A DNA stretch of 64,000 bases, taken from the NCBI GenBank assembly GCA_002110485.1, contig MOWL01000069.1, forward strand, positions 744,001 through 808,000, written 5' to 3'. The stretch is from Emergomyces orientalis (taxonomy: Eukaryota > Ascomycota > Eurotiomycetes > Onygenales > Ajellomycetaceae). How positions within the stretch are numbered: the first letter of the stretch is position 1; each line of letters starts with the position of its first letter. The position numbers and the translations under genes were made by a program. Of this stretch, positions 47,325 to 59,900 are shown piece by piece. The notes beneath the pieces are model-generated. The model was not told the origin of the DNA. It made no database searches and worked only from the letters and a program-made list of their open reading frames with translations.

Positions 47325-49046
47325 TATCGGGCTCTATAAATTAGATGCGGCTAGGCCGAGAGGGAGGGGTCTCAAAATCCGATATCGAGGAGACTGTGTG
47401 AAATATAGGCGACGAGGTTGCCGCCGGGCGGGGAGGGAAAAGGGTAAAGTCGGGGTCTGGCTACTTTTTAATGAAAAATGCGGTTGCCAAAACCTAATTG
47501 ACGGGTGTTGTGGTAGATACGGTTTGATATTGAGATGAACTTGATGTCAGTCGGTGTCGGAATCGAAGGCGGAGGTGACGGTGGGTGGTTTGGAGTCGGC
47601 AATGGTTTCTTTTCTGCAACTGTGATTGGCTAATTTGGCGCTCGCTCGGCAACTGAGGCTAAGCGCGCTGCAGCCGCGAGCCGCAGAAGGACATCAAGAT
47701 TCAAGAAGCTGTTCAGGACTGCATTCAAACGTCGAGAATATTTGTTATTTCTTGATTTTGTCGGTTATTTTCTCTATTTAATTGACAGGGAGATATGCGC
47801 TCTAAATAATATGCCTTGACCATGTACGGAGCATGGCCAATCTCTCCAGAAACCCTCTCCACTGGCTTGGCTACACACGTGTTTCACAAATGCAAGCCAT
47901 GACATGAGTTTGACTGAGCTGAATTTGTCTGCTACTTTGTGCTAGGAGTTTATTCCGTATAATAGTCTCAGATATACATATTATCGTGACACATGGGGAA
48001 TTCAAGCATATGTCACGCTCTGGCTGATCACAGGAGGCAGTTCGAGCTCCTTTCCATAAGCATGGGGCGAACATTCCGAGGCCAGAGAATCCTATTGATG
48101 AAGCAAAAGGCCCCACTAACAGATGTTCTACGCTATCTGGTACACCAGGGAAATTTGGTATGTGAAGGAAGAGTTTCTGGCAGGATTAATAAACACCAGC
48201 ATGTGAGAACCAGCCGTGGGCAGGAATTTTTATTTTGCGAATATTGGCTTTTCACCCCGTGGGCCCGTCTGTGGGATTCTGGGGACAGGGCCTAAAAAAG
48301 GGCCCTAAAGTAAAACATGTGAGAATTAGCAGTTTTCCCCTGAAACCCTTTGAGGTTTGTTATTCAGTCACAGGCTTTGAAGCTTTTTGAGCAGCCGCAA
48401 AAAGCGCCATTTCTCAAGTAGAAGATACGAAGCGTTTTTTGTGTGTTCTTTGAGCAGCTTAGCACAGTTGCCCCTAGCAGAAGATCATGCCAGCGCGCCA
48501 TGCCAGGCTAGGTGGCTAGTTCCGACAGCCGCAGCTCCGATGATTCACCCGTAGTCTCTAACTGTCGAATAGACAGGTTCCCTCCTCAGTTTCAACAGAG
48601 ATCGGCATGACACTTTTCGGTATAGACGAATTTCTAGAGCCATGTAAACCCAAGCGGGCCTTTCCAACCATCCCGGGGCACTTATCTATTAATTAACAGA
48701 TTCCATTGTTTGCTTTCTTTTGCCCTTGCCACAAAGTCCCGCGTCGTGGTTACATAATCCCCCAGCGGCGATATCGTCCAAAAATTCCCGGACAGACCTC
48801 GGTACTTTCCCCTTCTGTCGAGCACCCAATCGCTCCCACGCCGCAGTGATCAGAACATTTATATCATCCGCCCCCCCCCCCCCCCGGGATTGCAGGTGTA
48901 CTCTTATTCATCTTCTCTTCTTCTTCTTCCCCCTCTCGCATCGTCTACGTATTTAGGTTCTGTCTCCCATTCATAATCCACTTGCGCGAGTGGTTTTCCG
49001 CCCTTGATTCCACCCCCCTCGTTCCTTTTTCACTCCCTCTCTGAAA
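47325..49046. other. 1.7 kb divergent intergenic region
   Basis: This is the shared 5' region of the complex I subunit (minus) and acyl-CoA oxidase (plus). It holds a 15-C run at 48871-48885 and CT-rich sequence just before the oxidase start, both usual for fungal promoters. CCTCGG-type cores are at 48797 and 48076. No gene is supported. Confidence 0.5.
48797..48802 (+). promoter_or_regulatory. CCTCGG core, possible FarA/FarB site
   Basis: The plus strand reads CCTCGG about 245 bp upstream of the acyl-CoA oxidase start. A second copy in the other orientation (CCGAGG) is at 48076-48081. CCTCGG is the known core of fatty-acid induction by FarA/FarB in A. nidulans. The match is short, so this is a candidate only. 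Confidence 0.4.
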
Positions 49047-51363
49047 ATGCCCCCCGTCCCCGAATGGGTGAAGGCTTTGAAGCCTACCGGCCCACAGGGC
49101 ACGGAGCTTCTACAGCAGGAGCGGGACAGCTCGAATGTCTCTATTGACAAGCTGTCGGAGTTGCTTCATACCAAGGAGGTGCTCAACCGACAGGAAAAGA
49201 TTTTGGCAATCATGGAAAAAGAGAGCGTTTTTGATAAATCGCAGATTCTTTCTATGGGCCGCGTAGAACGGCTGAAAGCATCCCTCGGAAAGGCTAAGCG
49301 CATTCAACAGTTGAGAAAACAGTACAACTGGACATTCGAGGAGTTTGTCATGGCCAATGACCTTCTCGGCGAGCCAACTCCCTACGGACTCCATGCAAGC
49401 ATGTTCTTAGTAAGATTCCTCTTGCAATTTTCACTGTCAGAATATTTAGGAGTGCCGCTAATTATATCCTAAATTGTTTAGGTCACTCTCAGAAATCAGA
49501 CCACACCAGAGCAGGCGAAGCTTTTTCTAGAACCAGCGGAACGCTATGAGTTCATTGGCTGCTACGCCCAAACTGAGCTAGGCCATGGATCTAACGTTCA
49601 GGGTCTCGAGACCACGGCAACCTGGGACCCTACAGACAAGACCTTCGTCATGCACTCCCCAAGCCTCACGGCTTCCAAATGGTGGATTGGCTCGCTAGGC
49701 AAAACCGCAAATCACGCCATTGTAATGGCCCAACTAATTATTGAGGGCAAACACTACGGACCACATCCATTTGTCGTGCAAATCCGCGACTTGAAGACTC
49801 ATGAAGCCCTTGAGGGTGTCTATGTTGGTGATATTGGGCCTAAATTCGGTTACAAGTATGTTTTATCTTTCCTTCTGCCGGGTTTTATTCGAGAGATGGC
49901 TAACATCATCATAGTACCATGGACAATGGGTTCCTTCTTTTCAAGCACGTGAAAATCCCACATGTGAACATGCTGGCACGGTTCTCACAAGTGGATCCCG
50001 TTACAAACCAATATGTGCGCCCTGCCGCAGCTACTTTGGTGTATGGTACAATGACCTGGGTTCGATCAAACATTGTGCTGCAATCTGGCAAGGTCCTAGC
50101 CCGAGGTGTAACGATAGCTACGAGATATTGCTCTATCCGAAGACAGTTCCAGGACCGTGATGCTACAGATAAAACGGCCGGCGAAAACCAGGTTATCAAT
50201 TACAAGATGGTTCAAATCCGACTTCTTCCCCTCCTTGCTGCTACATTCGCCCTCCATTTCACCGGACGGCGAATGATGGAAATGTACGAGGAAAACCAGA
50301 GGCAAATGGCTAGTGGTGGTTCTGCAAAAGCAGGAGCGGTTCTCCTCGCAGATCTCCACGCTACCTCTTGCGGTCTCAAAGCCCTGAGCAGTACAACAGC
50401 AGCTGAAGGATTGGAAGCATGCCGGCGTGCTTGTGGTGGACATGGCTATAGGTAAGTTCCGACCTGTTTTGATATCGATTATCTTGATATGTTGTACAAA
50501 TGCTCATTCCCCAATAGTAGCTACAGCGGTATTGGTACATGGTATGCCGATTATTTGCCAACTACCACATGGGAAGGCGACAATTACATGTTGACGCAAC
50601 AAGTAGCACGATACGTAAGTCCGGACCTATTGAAAATTCTTCAGCAATAAAAGAGCCTGAATTTACTAACGGATATCTTGTTCAGCTCCTCAAATCAGCT
50701 AGAGCTGTTTTGGACGACAATGCCCCGGATAACGACACATCCCGCATTCTGAAGAACTACCTTCGCCGCCGAGATATGGGAGCTGCATTCGACATTCTTG
50801 ACAACGATGCTGATATCGTAGATGCCTTCGCCTGGCGTGCTGCCCACCTAACCTTCGAAGCCCTGAAGAATCGTGATGTTGAAAAGCGCTCATGGAACAG
50901 CTTGCTTGTTGATTTCTGGCGTCTCTCGACTGCCCACTCGCAATACCTAGTTGTGAAAAACTTCTACGAAAGCGTCTCAGCGCCTACCACCACCTCCGCC
51001 CTGGATCCTGGCACAGCTGCAGCTCTCTACAAACTCTTCCGCCTTTATGCTCTTCATACGTTGGAACGCGAATCTGCAGACTTCTTCGCCTCTGGTGCCG
51101 TTACTATTCGTCAAATCACCCTCGCACGGACTAAGGCGGTCTCAAAGCTCCTTGATGATATCAGACCCCATGCTGTCCGACTTGTTGACTCATGGAGGTT
51201 CCCAGATTGGCAGCTTGACAGCTCCTTGGGACGGTACGATGGCAAGGTCTACGAGGATCTGTTCCGCCGGGCCAGCGAACAGAACCCTGTCAACAACCTT
51301 ACCTTCGACCCTTACCCATGGAGTAACGTGTTGGTGAAGAATGAGAGAGAAAGCAAACTCTAA
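49047..51363 (+). CDS. POX1: peroxisomal acyl-CoA oxidase
   Basis: Five exons, 49047-49409, 49482-49855, 49915-50451, 50518-50614 and 50686-51363, encode 682 residues, the family's normal size. Landmarks are the N-terminal helical domain, the FAD/substrate region CYAQTELGHGSNVQGLETTA, FGYNTMDNGFLLF spanning intron 2, and EACRRACGGHGYSSYSG spanning intron 3. The C-terminal oxidase domain ends in SKL, a canonical type 1 peroxisomal targeting signal. The enzyme makes trans-2-enoyl-CoA and hydrogen peroxide in the first step of peroxisomal beta-oxidation. All donors are close to GTAAGT/GTATGT. The MPPVPEWVKAL start is at the first ATG after a CT-rich leader. Chain-length preference cannot be read. 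Confidence 0.94.
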
Positions 51364-52030
51364 ACATATACCCTCTCTGATGGTCTTTCTTTCATTTCAT
51401 TTATGTTTGATGCATTAGATTCTTTTTTCTCTCGTTCTCTGCCCTTCTACTTTTCAAACTTTGCAAGTATTACTTTTGGTCCTATCATTTTCTTTCTTCT
51501 ACTGCACACATTTTCCCTCTTCTTATCATTTTTATCAACCATTTTTTCAGTTGTTTCATTCTTACACACCAATTTTTCACATCATGACGCAAGGAAATTT
51601 AAAACACAAAGATAGATATAGATATAGATGTGTAGGAGCATAGTCAAAGAGGCATGGGAATAGAAAATCTAAATAGGCGCATAGATTCAAGTTCAACTTC
51701 AATTCCCTAGTTCATAAAAGCCGTTCTACGCCCAAAGAGATAATCCAAAACATTTATACCGAAGAACACAAGCCGAAGATATCTGGGTACCTGCTATGAG
51801 CGCTGAGCAAGATATCAAAATTCAATTACCATTATACTGAAGAGTGCTAGGGATACATTAAAAGTAAGCATTCTATCTGCGGGAATCCCCAACTTTCCGT
51901 CCCATAAACATCATTAAAGGAGGAGGGATGGTATACAAAAGATTCCAATGAATAGGGTTCAAGACATCGACGAAGAGGCCAAAATAGAACGATAAAAGTA
52001 TTACCAAAATTCACCACCCGCTTGCGACTC
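51364..52030. other. convergent intergenic region
   Basis: This is the 3' space between the oxidase (plus) and the cysteine-rich protein (minus). It is T-rich, then carries a short GATATA run near 51612. No gene is supported. Confidence 0.5.
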
Positions 52031-53541
52031 CTACATCATCATTATCATGGTCATCATTAAATAAGCCCAAACAACCCCACCCCCAATTATCCCCCTCTCC
52101 GCTCCATTCTTCGGCGCCATCTTCCCCACCACTGCCGTCCCCAACCCTTCAGCCGAAACAGTACAACTAACCTCCGCACAAACAAACCCATCTGGACAAC
52201 ACCCGCCACCCGCACTAGCCGCACAACTCGTCCAACCACCCGCACACCTCCTCTCCCTTCGCCCGCCAGGGGAGGATCCAGACGCATCAGGATCAACTGG
52301 TATAACGATTGTGACGCCATTGTCATCCACGATGGTGGTTGAGGAGACTGTGGGGCAAGACGTCGGGTTGCAGTCGCGGCCGGTGCGACAGCAGCCGCCG
52401 TGGTAGACCGCGCTGCAGGCATAGAAGCCCACCGGGCAGCCGGTTATGGTTGGGGTAGTGGGTGGGAATGTGGTTATGGTGACTATGGGGTTAGAGGTTG
52501 GGCGGAAAGGAGGGTTTACGGGTTTCGTGGTTGTTGGGGAAGGGGGGTTAGGTGTTGATGGTGGTGCTGGTGGTGCTGGAGGTGGCGGTGGGGGAGTAGG
52601 GATGACGATGGTAGTAGAGATGTAAATGCCTGTGTGGGTTAGCTTCAAGAAGATAAGAACAGTTGATATCGACGGAAGAAAGAAATAAAAAGCATACACC
52701 CCTGATCCACACATGAGTATCCCGGGATACAACACCCACCTCCCGGGTTATCAGGACATGGACTGTAGCCTTTCGCACACTCAATCAAGCCGCCTGAACA
52801 GGTATCTCCCGCCCCGCAGCATCCCACATCTCCCAACCCCGTATCCTTCACAAGTATACACTTACTCCCCGTCCCACAACAGCTATTCGGTCTGTTGATG
52901 GATGTGCACGGCTCCGTATCGACAGGACATTTGAAACTTCTCTTCCTGAGCATGAGGCCCGGGTCTCGCGCCGTCCACCTCGATAACGAGCGGCCAAAGA
53001 TGCGTAATGACATGCCCCTTCGTCCTCTTCCTCTATCTCGATGTTCTCCAGCTTCGTCTGCTGTATTTCTATGCAATGGAAAAGCAGGGTATAATGATGC
53101 TGTTGAGCTATTCATCCAGATATCCCCCAAGCCCTCCGCCTTTTGATTATCAGGGCGATCGCCCCCACGAGGATCTCCCAATCCACCAAGAACTTCATCC
53201 CCTCTCCGGCCCATACGATTAAACTGCTGTTGATGTCCTATACCACCGCCACCACCACCACCACCACCACCAATATCGTTATCAAAATACCAATAATCCA
53301 ACCAAAACTTCTCCCCCTCCTCATCAGTCATTTTCCTCACCCCCGCTGGCGACTGGCTGGCCAGCCGTTTCTGAATCTCCACATCGCGCTGGGCTAGTCT
53401 TTCCCGTGCGATGGCGGCATTGGATATGTTATTGTTGGCTATATCCGTTGCAGCATATGTGAGTGATGTTAGTAGTTGTAAAGCGGAGAGGAGGACGACG
53501 AGGAAGTGGTAGGAGGGACGGAGACCGGGGAGAAATCGCAT
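52031..53541 (-). CDS. secreted cysteine-rich protein, probably GPI-anchored
   Basis: Two exons on the minus strand, 53541-52698 and 52629-52031, encode 480 residues. A signal peptide (about 1-30, ending LTSLTYA) is followed by a Gly10 run at 91-100. Cys-rich modules with CC pairs come next: NSCCGTGSKC, GCCGAGDTC and GGGCCIPGYSC. A Pro/Thr-rich spacer follows, then two more modules (GGCCRTGRDC and GGGCCPDGFVC). The C-terminus is small residues then a hydrophobic Met-rich stretch, as in GPI attachment signals. The intron is 68 nt and uses a GTATGC donor, which restores the module (VDQGCIYIS) at the junction. The modules resemble cysteine-rich repeats of fungal wall proteins; function is unknown, with a cell-wall or surface role inferred. 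Confidence 0.82.
53242..53271. repeat. (ACC)n repeat coding the Gly run of the cysteine-rich protein
   Basis: Ten near-perfect ACC units on the plus strand encode the glycine run at residues 91-100 on the minus strand. Such runs vary in length between strains without breaking frame. Confidence 0.85.
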
Positions 53542-56500
53542 CGGGCCACCTAACTAATCGGCTCGTTCCCGATGGTTAGCTCAGCCCCGTGGGACTGGCG
53601 GGCTGGTTTGGAGCTGGAGAAATGCTCGCGCGGGCTAGGAATAATGAGTATATGATGCGGGTGTGTATTCTGCAACTCGCTGGGGAATGAGAGAATTAAA
53701 ATAAGTGATATGTCTCGTGAGATACGTATATATGCTTTTGAATGGTGGATGTAGTGGTCAATTTTCCCTGCAGGTGGTCAGCAGGGATGCTGGAGCAAGA
53801 TAAAGAAATGTTCGGTACGAATTGTTGGTTGTTTACATGTTTCCACGCAATCATGCAGTTATAGTCGTAAAATATTGTCAGTTGGAATGTTGGCAGTGGG
53901 ATGATAATAATATCCTGATTTCTGCAAATTGCAGTTATAATTCTTGTTCGGTTGCTGTTTGTTTACTCTTAATACATATGCGAAAACTCCGCAAATGTAT
54001 GCCCAGATCCTAGTATCTACTTTCCCGATATCCATCTCTTTTTTCAAAAATTTTGTTTTGATCTTTTTCTGTCTCTTTTTCTTATATGTTTCTCATTTAT
54101 CTCTCATACTGAAATATTGACTACATTCAATATAGTGCTATACCACTGAATTTGGTGAACGTTTAATATATCTACTCTACCAACAGGCAATTTTCTAGTA
54201 GCCATCGAATTTGTCTACCTAGAGTCGTAAGATTACGCGTTTCGGGCCTTGGTGAAAACCTCCAGAAGTCGGTTCAACGTCTGATGCTGACTGTGTAGAG
54301 GCCTTTGACATGGTAGCAACGATGTCAGGTAAGAAAATCGCCGAGGCAGTAAAGTTTGCCGTCCAGTCTGGGGTGGTATAAAGTTGACCCCTGAACGGTT
54401 CCCGCAGAGGTAGTGCTCAAGGTGCGTTACCTAGGAATGAGAGAACAGAACCTTGGAAGCTACATCTTTTCCAAGTTTAAGCCGGCGGACCTGACCATAT
54501 AAAATTCCATAGGTAACTCCCTACCTAGATACGAATCTAGCCCACTAGTTTAATCCAGAACTGAATGGGTGCCGGAAAACACCAGGAGGCCCGTGAACCT
54601 CAGAATCTCAACTCTGGGCTTTCTTCCCCTCTATCCCACCCTGACATGAAGGTACGACCGCAACGATACGAACTAGTTCTAATAAGCATACCTAGATAGT
54701 CAAAAATTGATTCGTATATCCATTCTTCTATACCAAATATGTGTGAACAACGATGTCACCATTATCAGGCTTGCGACCATCTTTTTGCCAATAATTACCA
54801 AAGATGAGACGCAGCGTTCGCCCACCCTTCGAGGAACTGTGTGTTCCTCGAAGCGGGTATCTTAGAGATCTCCCAAGAGTTCTTGATGTATATGGCATGG
54901 ATCTTCCTGGGCTCTGGCTATGCCCCCCTGTTTGCGCCGGTGTTTCCCTCCGAGCTCCCTGAACTCTGAGTGATCAAATAATCGTGTGGTGCAACGAGTG
55001 AGGATATTACAACTAGGTCTCTCCCAGCATTCTTCTGACAAAGAGTACAGAGAGACAACGTCTGTTGATCGTCTTCCTACCCGCAGAGTGACATTGGGGA
55101 GATGGGGAGAGTCCCTGGCCTGAATTTTGGCATGTTGCGGACTGTGTTGCAGATGCATATTTCCAGCGTCAATATCGATGGCCTCGTTCCATAGTCCTTG
55201 CAGCATTATATATGTTGTTCTCTGCAATGAAACCGCCTACCTACCTACCTACCTACCTGCCTGCCTGCCTGCCTGCCTAGCCTACCCAGGTACCTACGTA
55301 AGTACCTAGTTTTCCTAGCACGGTAATCAGAAACACAGGGAACGCATAACGAACACACTATAAATAACAGGGCCATACGCCATGTTAGCAAAACTCTCTG
55401 CCCCAGTCATTTAGTTTGTTCCGGCAGTGAGTTTCTTGCCCACCCTAAACTTCCCTCACGTTGCTGCACTGACTCAGGTATGTAACCGAAGCACCATTGT
55501 GCCACGTTTTAGTGAGGCGTATTCTAGACCTCGATAAATTATAGGCCTGCCCAACATCAGGACTCTTTACTAGAGGCGAGTGCTCCATTGCATGCTTTTG
55601 TTTGAAGCACATTGTCGGTATCAATCAAATCTCTGCCACTGGCTATATGTCTCCACGGCCTCATCTTGGGCTATAGAGAGGACCTTAGGGCAATTAAAAA
55701 AGGGAGAATTTGAGGGTGGCCAACAGGTGTGCTTTCGAGTTTAGTGTGGATGGCGTTGGAAATCGTTAATATGAAAATATCAGGAGACACCAGAGATTCA
55801 ATCCAGTAACAAAGTGATTTTTGCTTCACTGATGCTAAAAGTCCGAGAGGCCGCGATTGGAGAGCTGAATCAATAAGTTCAGGTATGGATCAACATTTAT
55901 GTATTACAAACAAGAGTAACAAGAATAAAATAAGGTTAATCTAATTTTGTCCGTATGTCGTCGTAAGGATTAATGGACACCATCAAATTTCATCCAAATC
56001 ATCCCTCTCGTCTCAAAGCCACACTACTTAGGTATCCAGCCAACACAAGCCTAAGCCAGCCAGCCAGCTCCTGTGCTTGCCAGCGTAGCTATCGTATTTC
56101 GTACAAACCCGAAAATTAGATTTCAATAAAGAACAAACAAACGAAATGAGGAGACAATACTTGGGGAATTGGGGTTGTGTATAGATGGAGGCAAGGAGAA
56201 GAAAATAAAAGTGCTTCTGGGTATCGATAACGGCAATGTAAGAGAGGAAAAATGAAGGTATGTAAAAAGGAAAAAGAAAAAGAAAGGAAAAGAAAAAGAA
56301 AAGAGGGCTGCGTATCCAAATATAGAAATCTCTCAACGAGAAACAGGAACAGGTAAACATGTCAAAAGGGTGACAAAACAGAAGATTTGAGGCAGGGGGA
56401 AAAAACCAAATACCAATGCATTCACAACAGCAACCGCTTGCAAGAAAACAGAGGTTTATATAAAGACACAGTGCTATGACATTGTTTCTAGAACTGGAGC

Positions 56501-56954
56501 TTGTGTATGGTGGGGTATTTCATATTAGTATCAACATAAAACCAAAACGAAGAAATGAAAAATGAATATTGAAAAAAACAACAAAATATTAGGAGGGGAA
56601 AAAGAATGCAAAATAACATATACCTAGTCATGGTACAGCCCTGCTTTATCCATGGGAACAAGGTTTCAAAATAACGTCTCGCTGCTAAAAGAAGCAAACA
56701 AACGGGCCGTGGTCTGGGATGGAGTAGAAGATGGGAGGAGGGGGGAGGGGGGACTGGGAGATGGGATGGGGCGGGGGATTTCCAAAATTCAATTGGTGAA
56801 TATGGATGTGAGCCACGATGCGCGCTTACGATCCGAAGCTAAGCACCACAGCGTTTCAATGTTAGATCAACAAAAACCAAACTCTTTCGCGTTTGCAAGT
56901 TGGACTCATTTGTATATATATATGTATGTATATAAAATGAGAAATTCCACTGCT
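53542..56954. other. 3.4 kb gene-poor region
   Basis: Only short, featureless open frames occur (for example 54862-55227 minus and 56028-56360 minus). The sequence holds a compound tetranucleotide repeat at about 55236-55279 and A/G-rich tracts at 56260-56305 and 56735-56775. I see no tRNA, rRNA or transposon protein. The proximal few hundred bases may be BUD6 3' UTR. Confidence 0.45.
55236..55279. repeat. compound (CCTA)n(CCTG)n microsatellite
   Basis: About five CCTA units run directly into about five CCTG units, followed by degenerate CCTA/GTAC sequence. The change of unit by one base suggests a substitution spread by slippage. It lies in the gene-poor region and codes for nothing. Confidence 0.85.
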
Positions 56955-59900
56955 CTACATACCCGGAGCAGTTGGCGATGGTGGTGTTCTCGCAGACTCA
57001 TCTTGTGCAGGGGGAGGGCCATCGCTAGACCCAGAACCACAGGCCCCTCCTTTACCAGTTGATAATGGGTTCGCATGTTCCGCCCCTGGTCCCGCTGCTT
57101 TGGTTGATTCGGTATTCTCCTCGGACGTTTTATCATCAGTGGGCGGAGGGTTGCTAGCTGCAGCGTTCTGCTCTGGTTCGGCGACTATGCCATTCATGCG
57201 CTCCCACACCTCCTTTCGTATCCGGTCATCTTTTGCTTTCCGCATCCGTTCAATCTCCTCAAATCCACCGCTCTTCTTCAGCTTTCCCTCCTCGACGAAT
57301 TTGCCTAACTCCTTTTGGAGCGGGCCGACCCTGCGGGTCTCCAGCTCTTTCTGTCTAGCTTTCTCGGCACGTTCTATGGCTTCAAGTCGATCTTCGTGGT
57401 TAGGCTGAAGTGCTCTTACTTCTCCTAGTAGGTGATCCTTGGCCTTCATAGGGTCAAGTGGCTCATCAACTGGGAAATTGCGGGATACATTTCTCAAACC
57501 CTGGGGTCCAAGGGCCGCGTTTGAAGTCGTGTGGAGGCTCTGTTGTTTGGTAGCTTGTTCCACAAGGGCAAATGTCTGTGTAGCTTTCTCGAGATCGTCT
57601 TCAAGATCAACCACCAAATCTTCCTGCATTGTGAGCTGGTCTCTTTCCTCGCACACAAGCTGCAGTTCTTTTTCCCAGATCTTAGTCCATATCGGTTTCT
57701 CCCGCTTAAGGAACTCTTGCATCTTCTTTAGCTCCTTTGTCACAGCGCTGATATCACGGCCCACAGCTTCCAATTGTCTTGGAAGCGGCCGGACGCCACG
57801 GGTGACAACATCCTTTCGAAGATCCTCAACGAGATCTTGAAGATCATCCACACGAGCAACGATCTTCTCAGATTCGTCAGCGAGCTCTTTCTTTCCTACA
57901 TTCACTCGAGCACGGCCTGCATCGCCCTCAAACGACGGCACAGTCATCTCATTTGCCGCGTTCTTCACTGAGCCAGCTTTGGATCGGATCGAGCTCATAG
58001 AGTTTGTAATGTCAGCAGTGAAGCTCGTATAAGTTTGGCGCAGAACGGCAAGATCACGACGAATATCCTGAAGCTCGGTAACATGGTTTCCACTACCTGA
58101 GATTGGACTGTTGGATGTAACCGTAGATTTGGATGGTACTGTTGGAGGTGGGGTTGTGGCAAGGCGAGCAATCTCTTTTGCAGCTTCCAACTGGCGGTCA
58201 GTTAACCTTTGGATGGATGCACCCTGTCCATCAACGATTTCACGGACCCCTTCGATTAAACGGCGGATACCTCCAACTCCTTCGTCGAAATGCTTCTTCA
58301 CCTCGTCAAGTGGTTCAACATTCAATACGAGGACTGATCGATCTTTAACATCGTTCAGGTCTTCCAATTCATGCCGAACGCCGGACACGGGATCCTGAAG
58401 GTATATTTCTGGTAAATCTGCGCCATTACTATGAGTATTCCATGCGAATTTTTCAATGAAGGCTAGTTGTAGCCTTCCAATAGTTAGCTCGGAATAACCT
58501 TCTGGGAGGACGTATTTCTTAATCTTGCTTCTGTATTGTAAGAAGAGCGTTATTTCTTTGCTGGGAGGAGGAGACGATTCTGGAGTAAACTGGCCAGCTG
58601 GCGAATTGTCAGAGCTCGTAGACGCGGTTTTAGCACGTTGGGGTTCGGTCGCAGGTAGAGATTGCTGTCCCGTGCCCTTTCCTGGTGGGCTCTCAAATGA
58701 CTGTGAGCTCGAATCACGCTCTGAAATATGGGGTAGAGCGGGTAGAGAACCACCAGCCGCTGGCATATCTCTCGACTCAAAACGGCGCGGTGAGCCAAGC
58801 TTGTCAGCTGGAGTTTTGGGCATCGGACCATCGTCTTCACCTGATGCCACTGACGTGTCGATTTGGGGTTTCTTCGCTGGTTCTCTGCGCTCAGGGGAGG
58901 TAGTGGTTTGGCCAGGAGACGATTCAACAGTCCGATTATTGGAACGCTGTTTGTTGTGAAGATATGATCCACGGAGGCGCACGGCATTCATTGATTCGCG
59001 AACATCGCGTCCTCGATTTGGAACTGGGGAATTCTGTGGAGGCGGAATAACTGGGACACCATTAGGAGATGGACCTAGGTGTTTTTGTATCTGATAAGCA
59101 GAGTATCTCCGGGACGCTCGTCGCTCCAGTTCACCACTTCTCTGTAACATCCCAATGGCGTCGTTTTGTTTAGAACTTGGAGGAGTGGGCGGCGGAGGAT
59201 GGGGGAAATTGGATGCAGAGAAATTGGGAGCATATTCGTAGCGAGATCCGTTCGGGCTTTGGTCAGGATGCGCAGGCATAACGGGAATATTCTGCATTGC
59301 AGCACTTGACAAAGACGAATTCGAGGAAGCACCTGACTTTTGGGGATCCCTTTTTGAAGCTTCCCTGTCAGCAAAGGATCCCATATGGCGGTCATTAGAC
59401 CAGTTGGAAGAAGAGTTGTTTCTGGAAAAGTCCGGCTCTCCATAGCTTGTCATTGTAGTGGTCTGACGAAATGGCTCTTGTTGTCGTTTCGAAGGCGACT
59501 GGGGTAAGGATGGAGCCTCGTCCATCATCTGAGTTAGACTGCTATCTCCGTTTCCCACACTGCCAGAATTCTCGTGTCGTCCTATTGTGGACCTGCCTTC
59601 CTTTACCTGCCTCGACCTCAACTTCGCTTGCTTTTTCTTTAATCCTTGGAGTAAATTGATAATGATGTCCCGTATGCGCGGCAGGTACCGATCTAGGCTC
59701 TCTGGCGATGCATCTTGACTCAGGGTGTCTTCCAAAATGGTTCGGAGGAGATCTGGCACCGGGCCCAAGTCTGCTGTGTCCACCCCAATAGCCCCGAATG
59801 CCCTACAGGCAAGGTTGAACTCGTATCCCAAACGGACATAGACGTCCGAAACCTCACTTTCCGACGCTTGTTGTCGTGACCATTGTGTGAGGGTCTCTAA

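Noticed and set aside
52087..52422. 111-codon frame antiphase to the cysteine-rich protein
   Set aside because: It is a shadow of the GC-rich second exon, which has a coherent Cys-module pattern in the other frame.
54862..55227. 121-codon minus-strand frame in the gene-poor region
   Set aside because: Low information content and no recognisable domain; probably chance.
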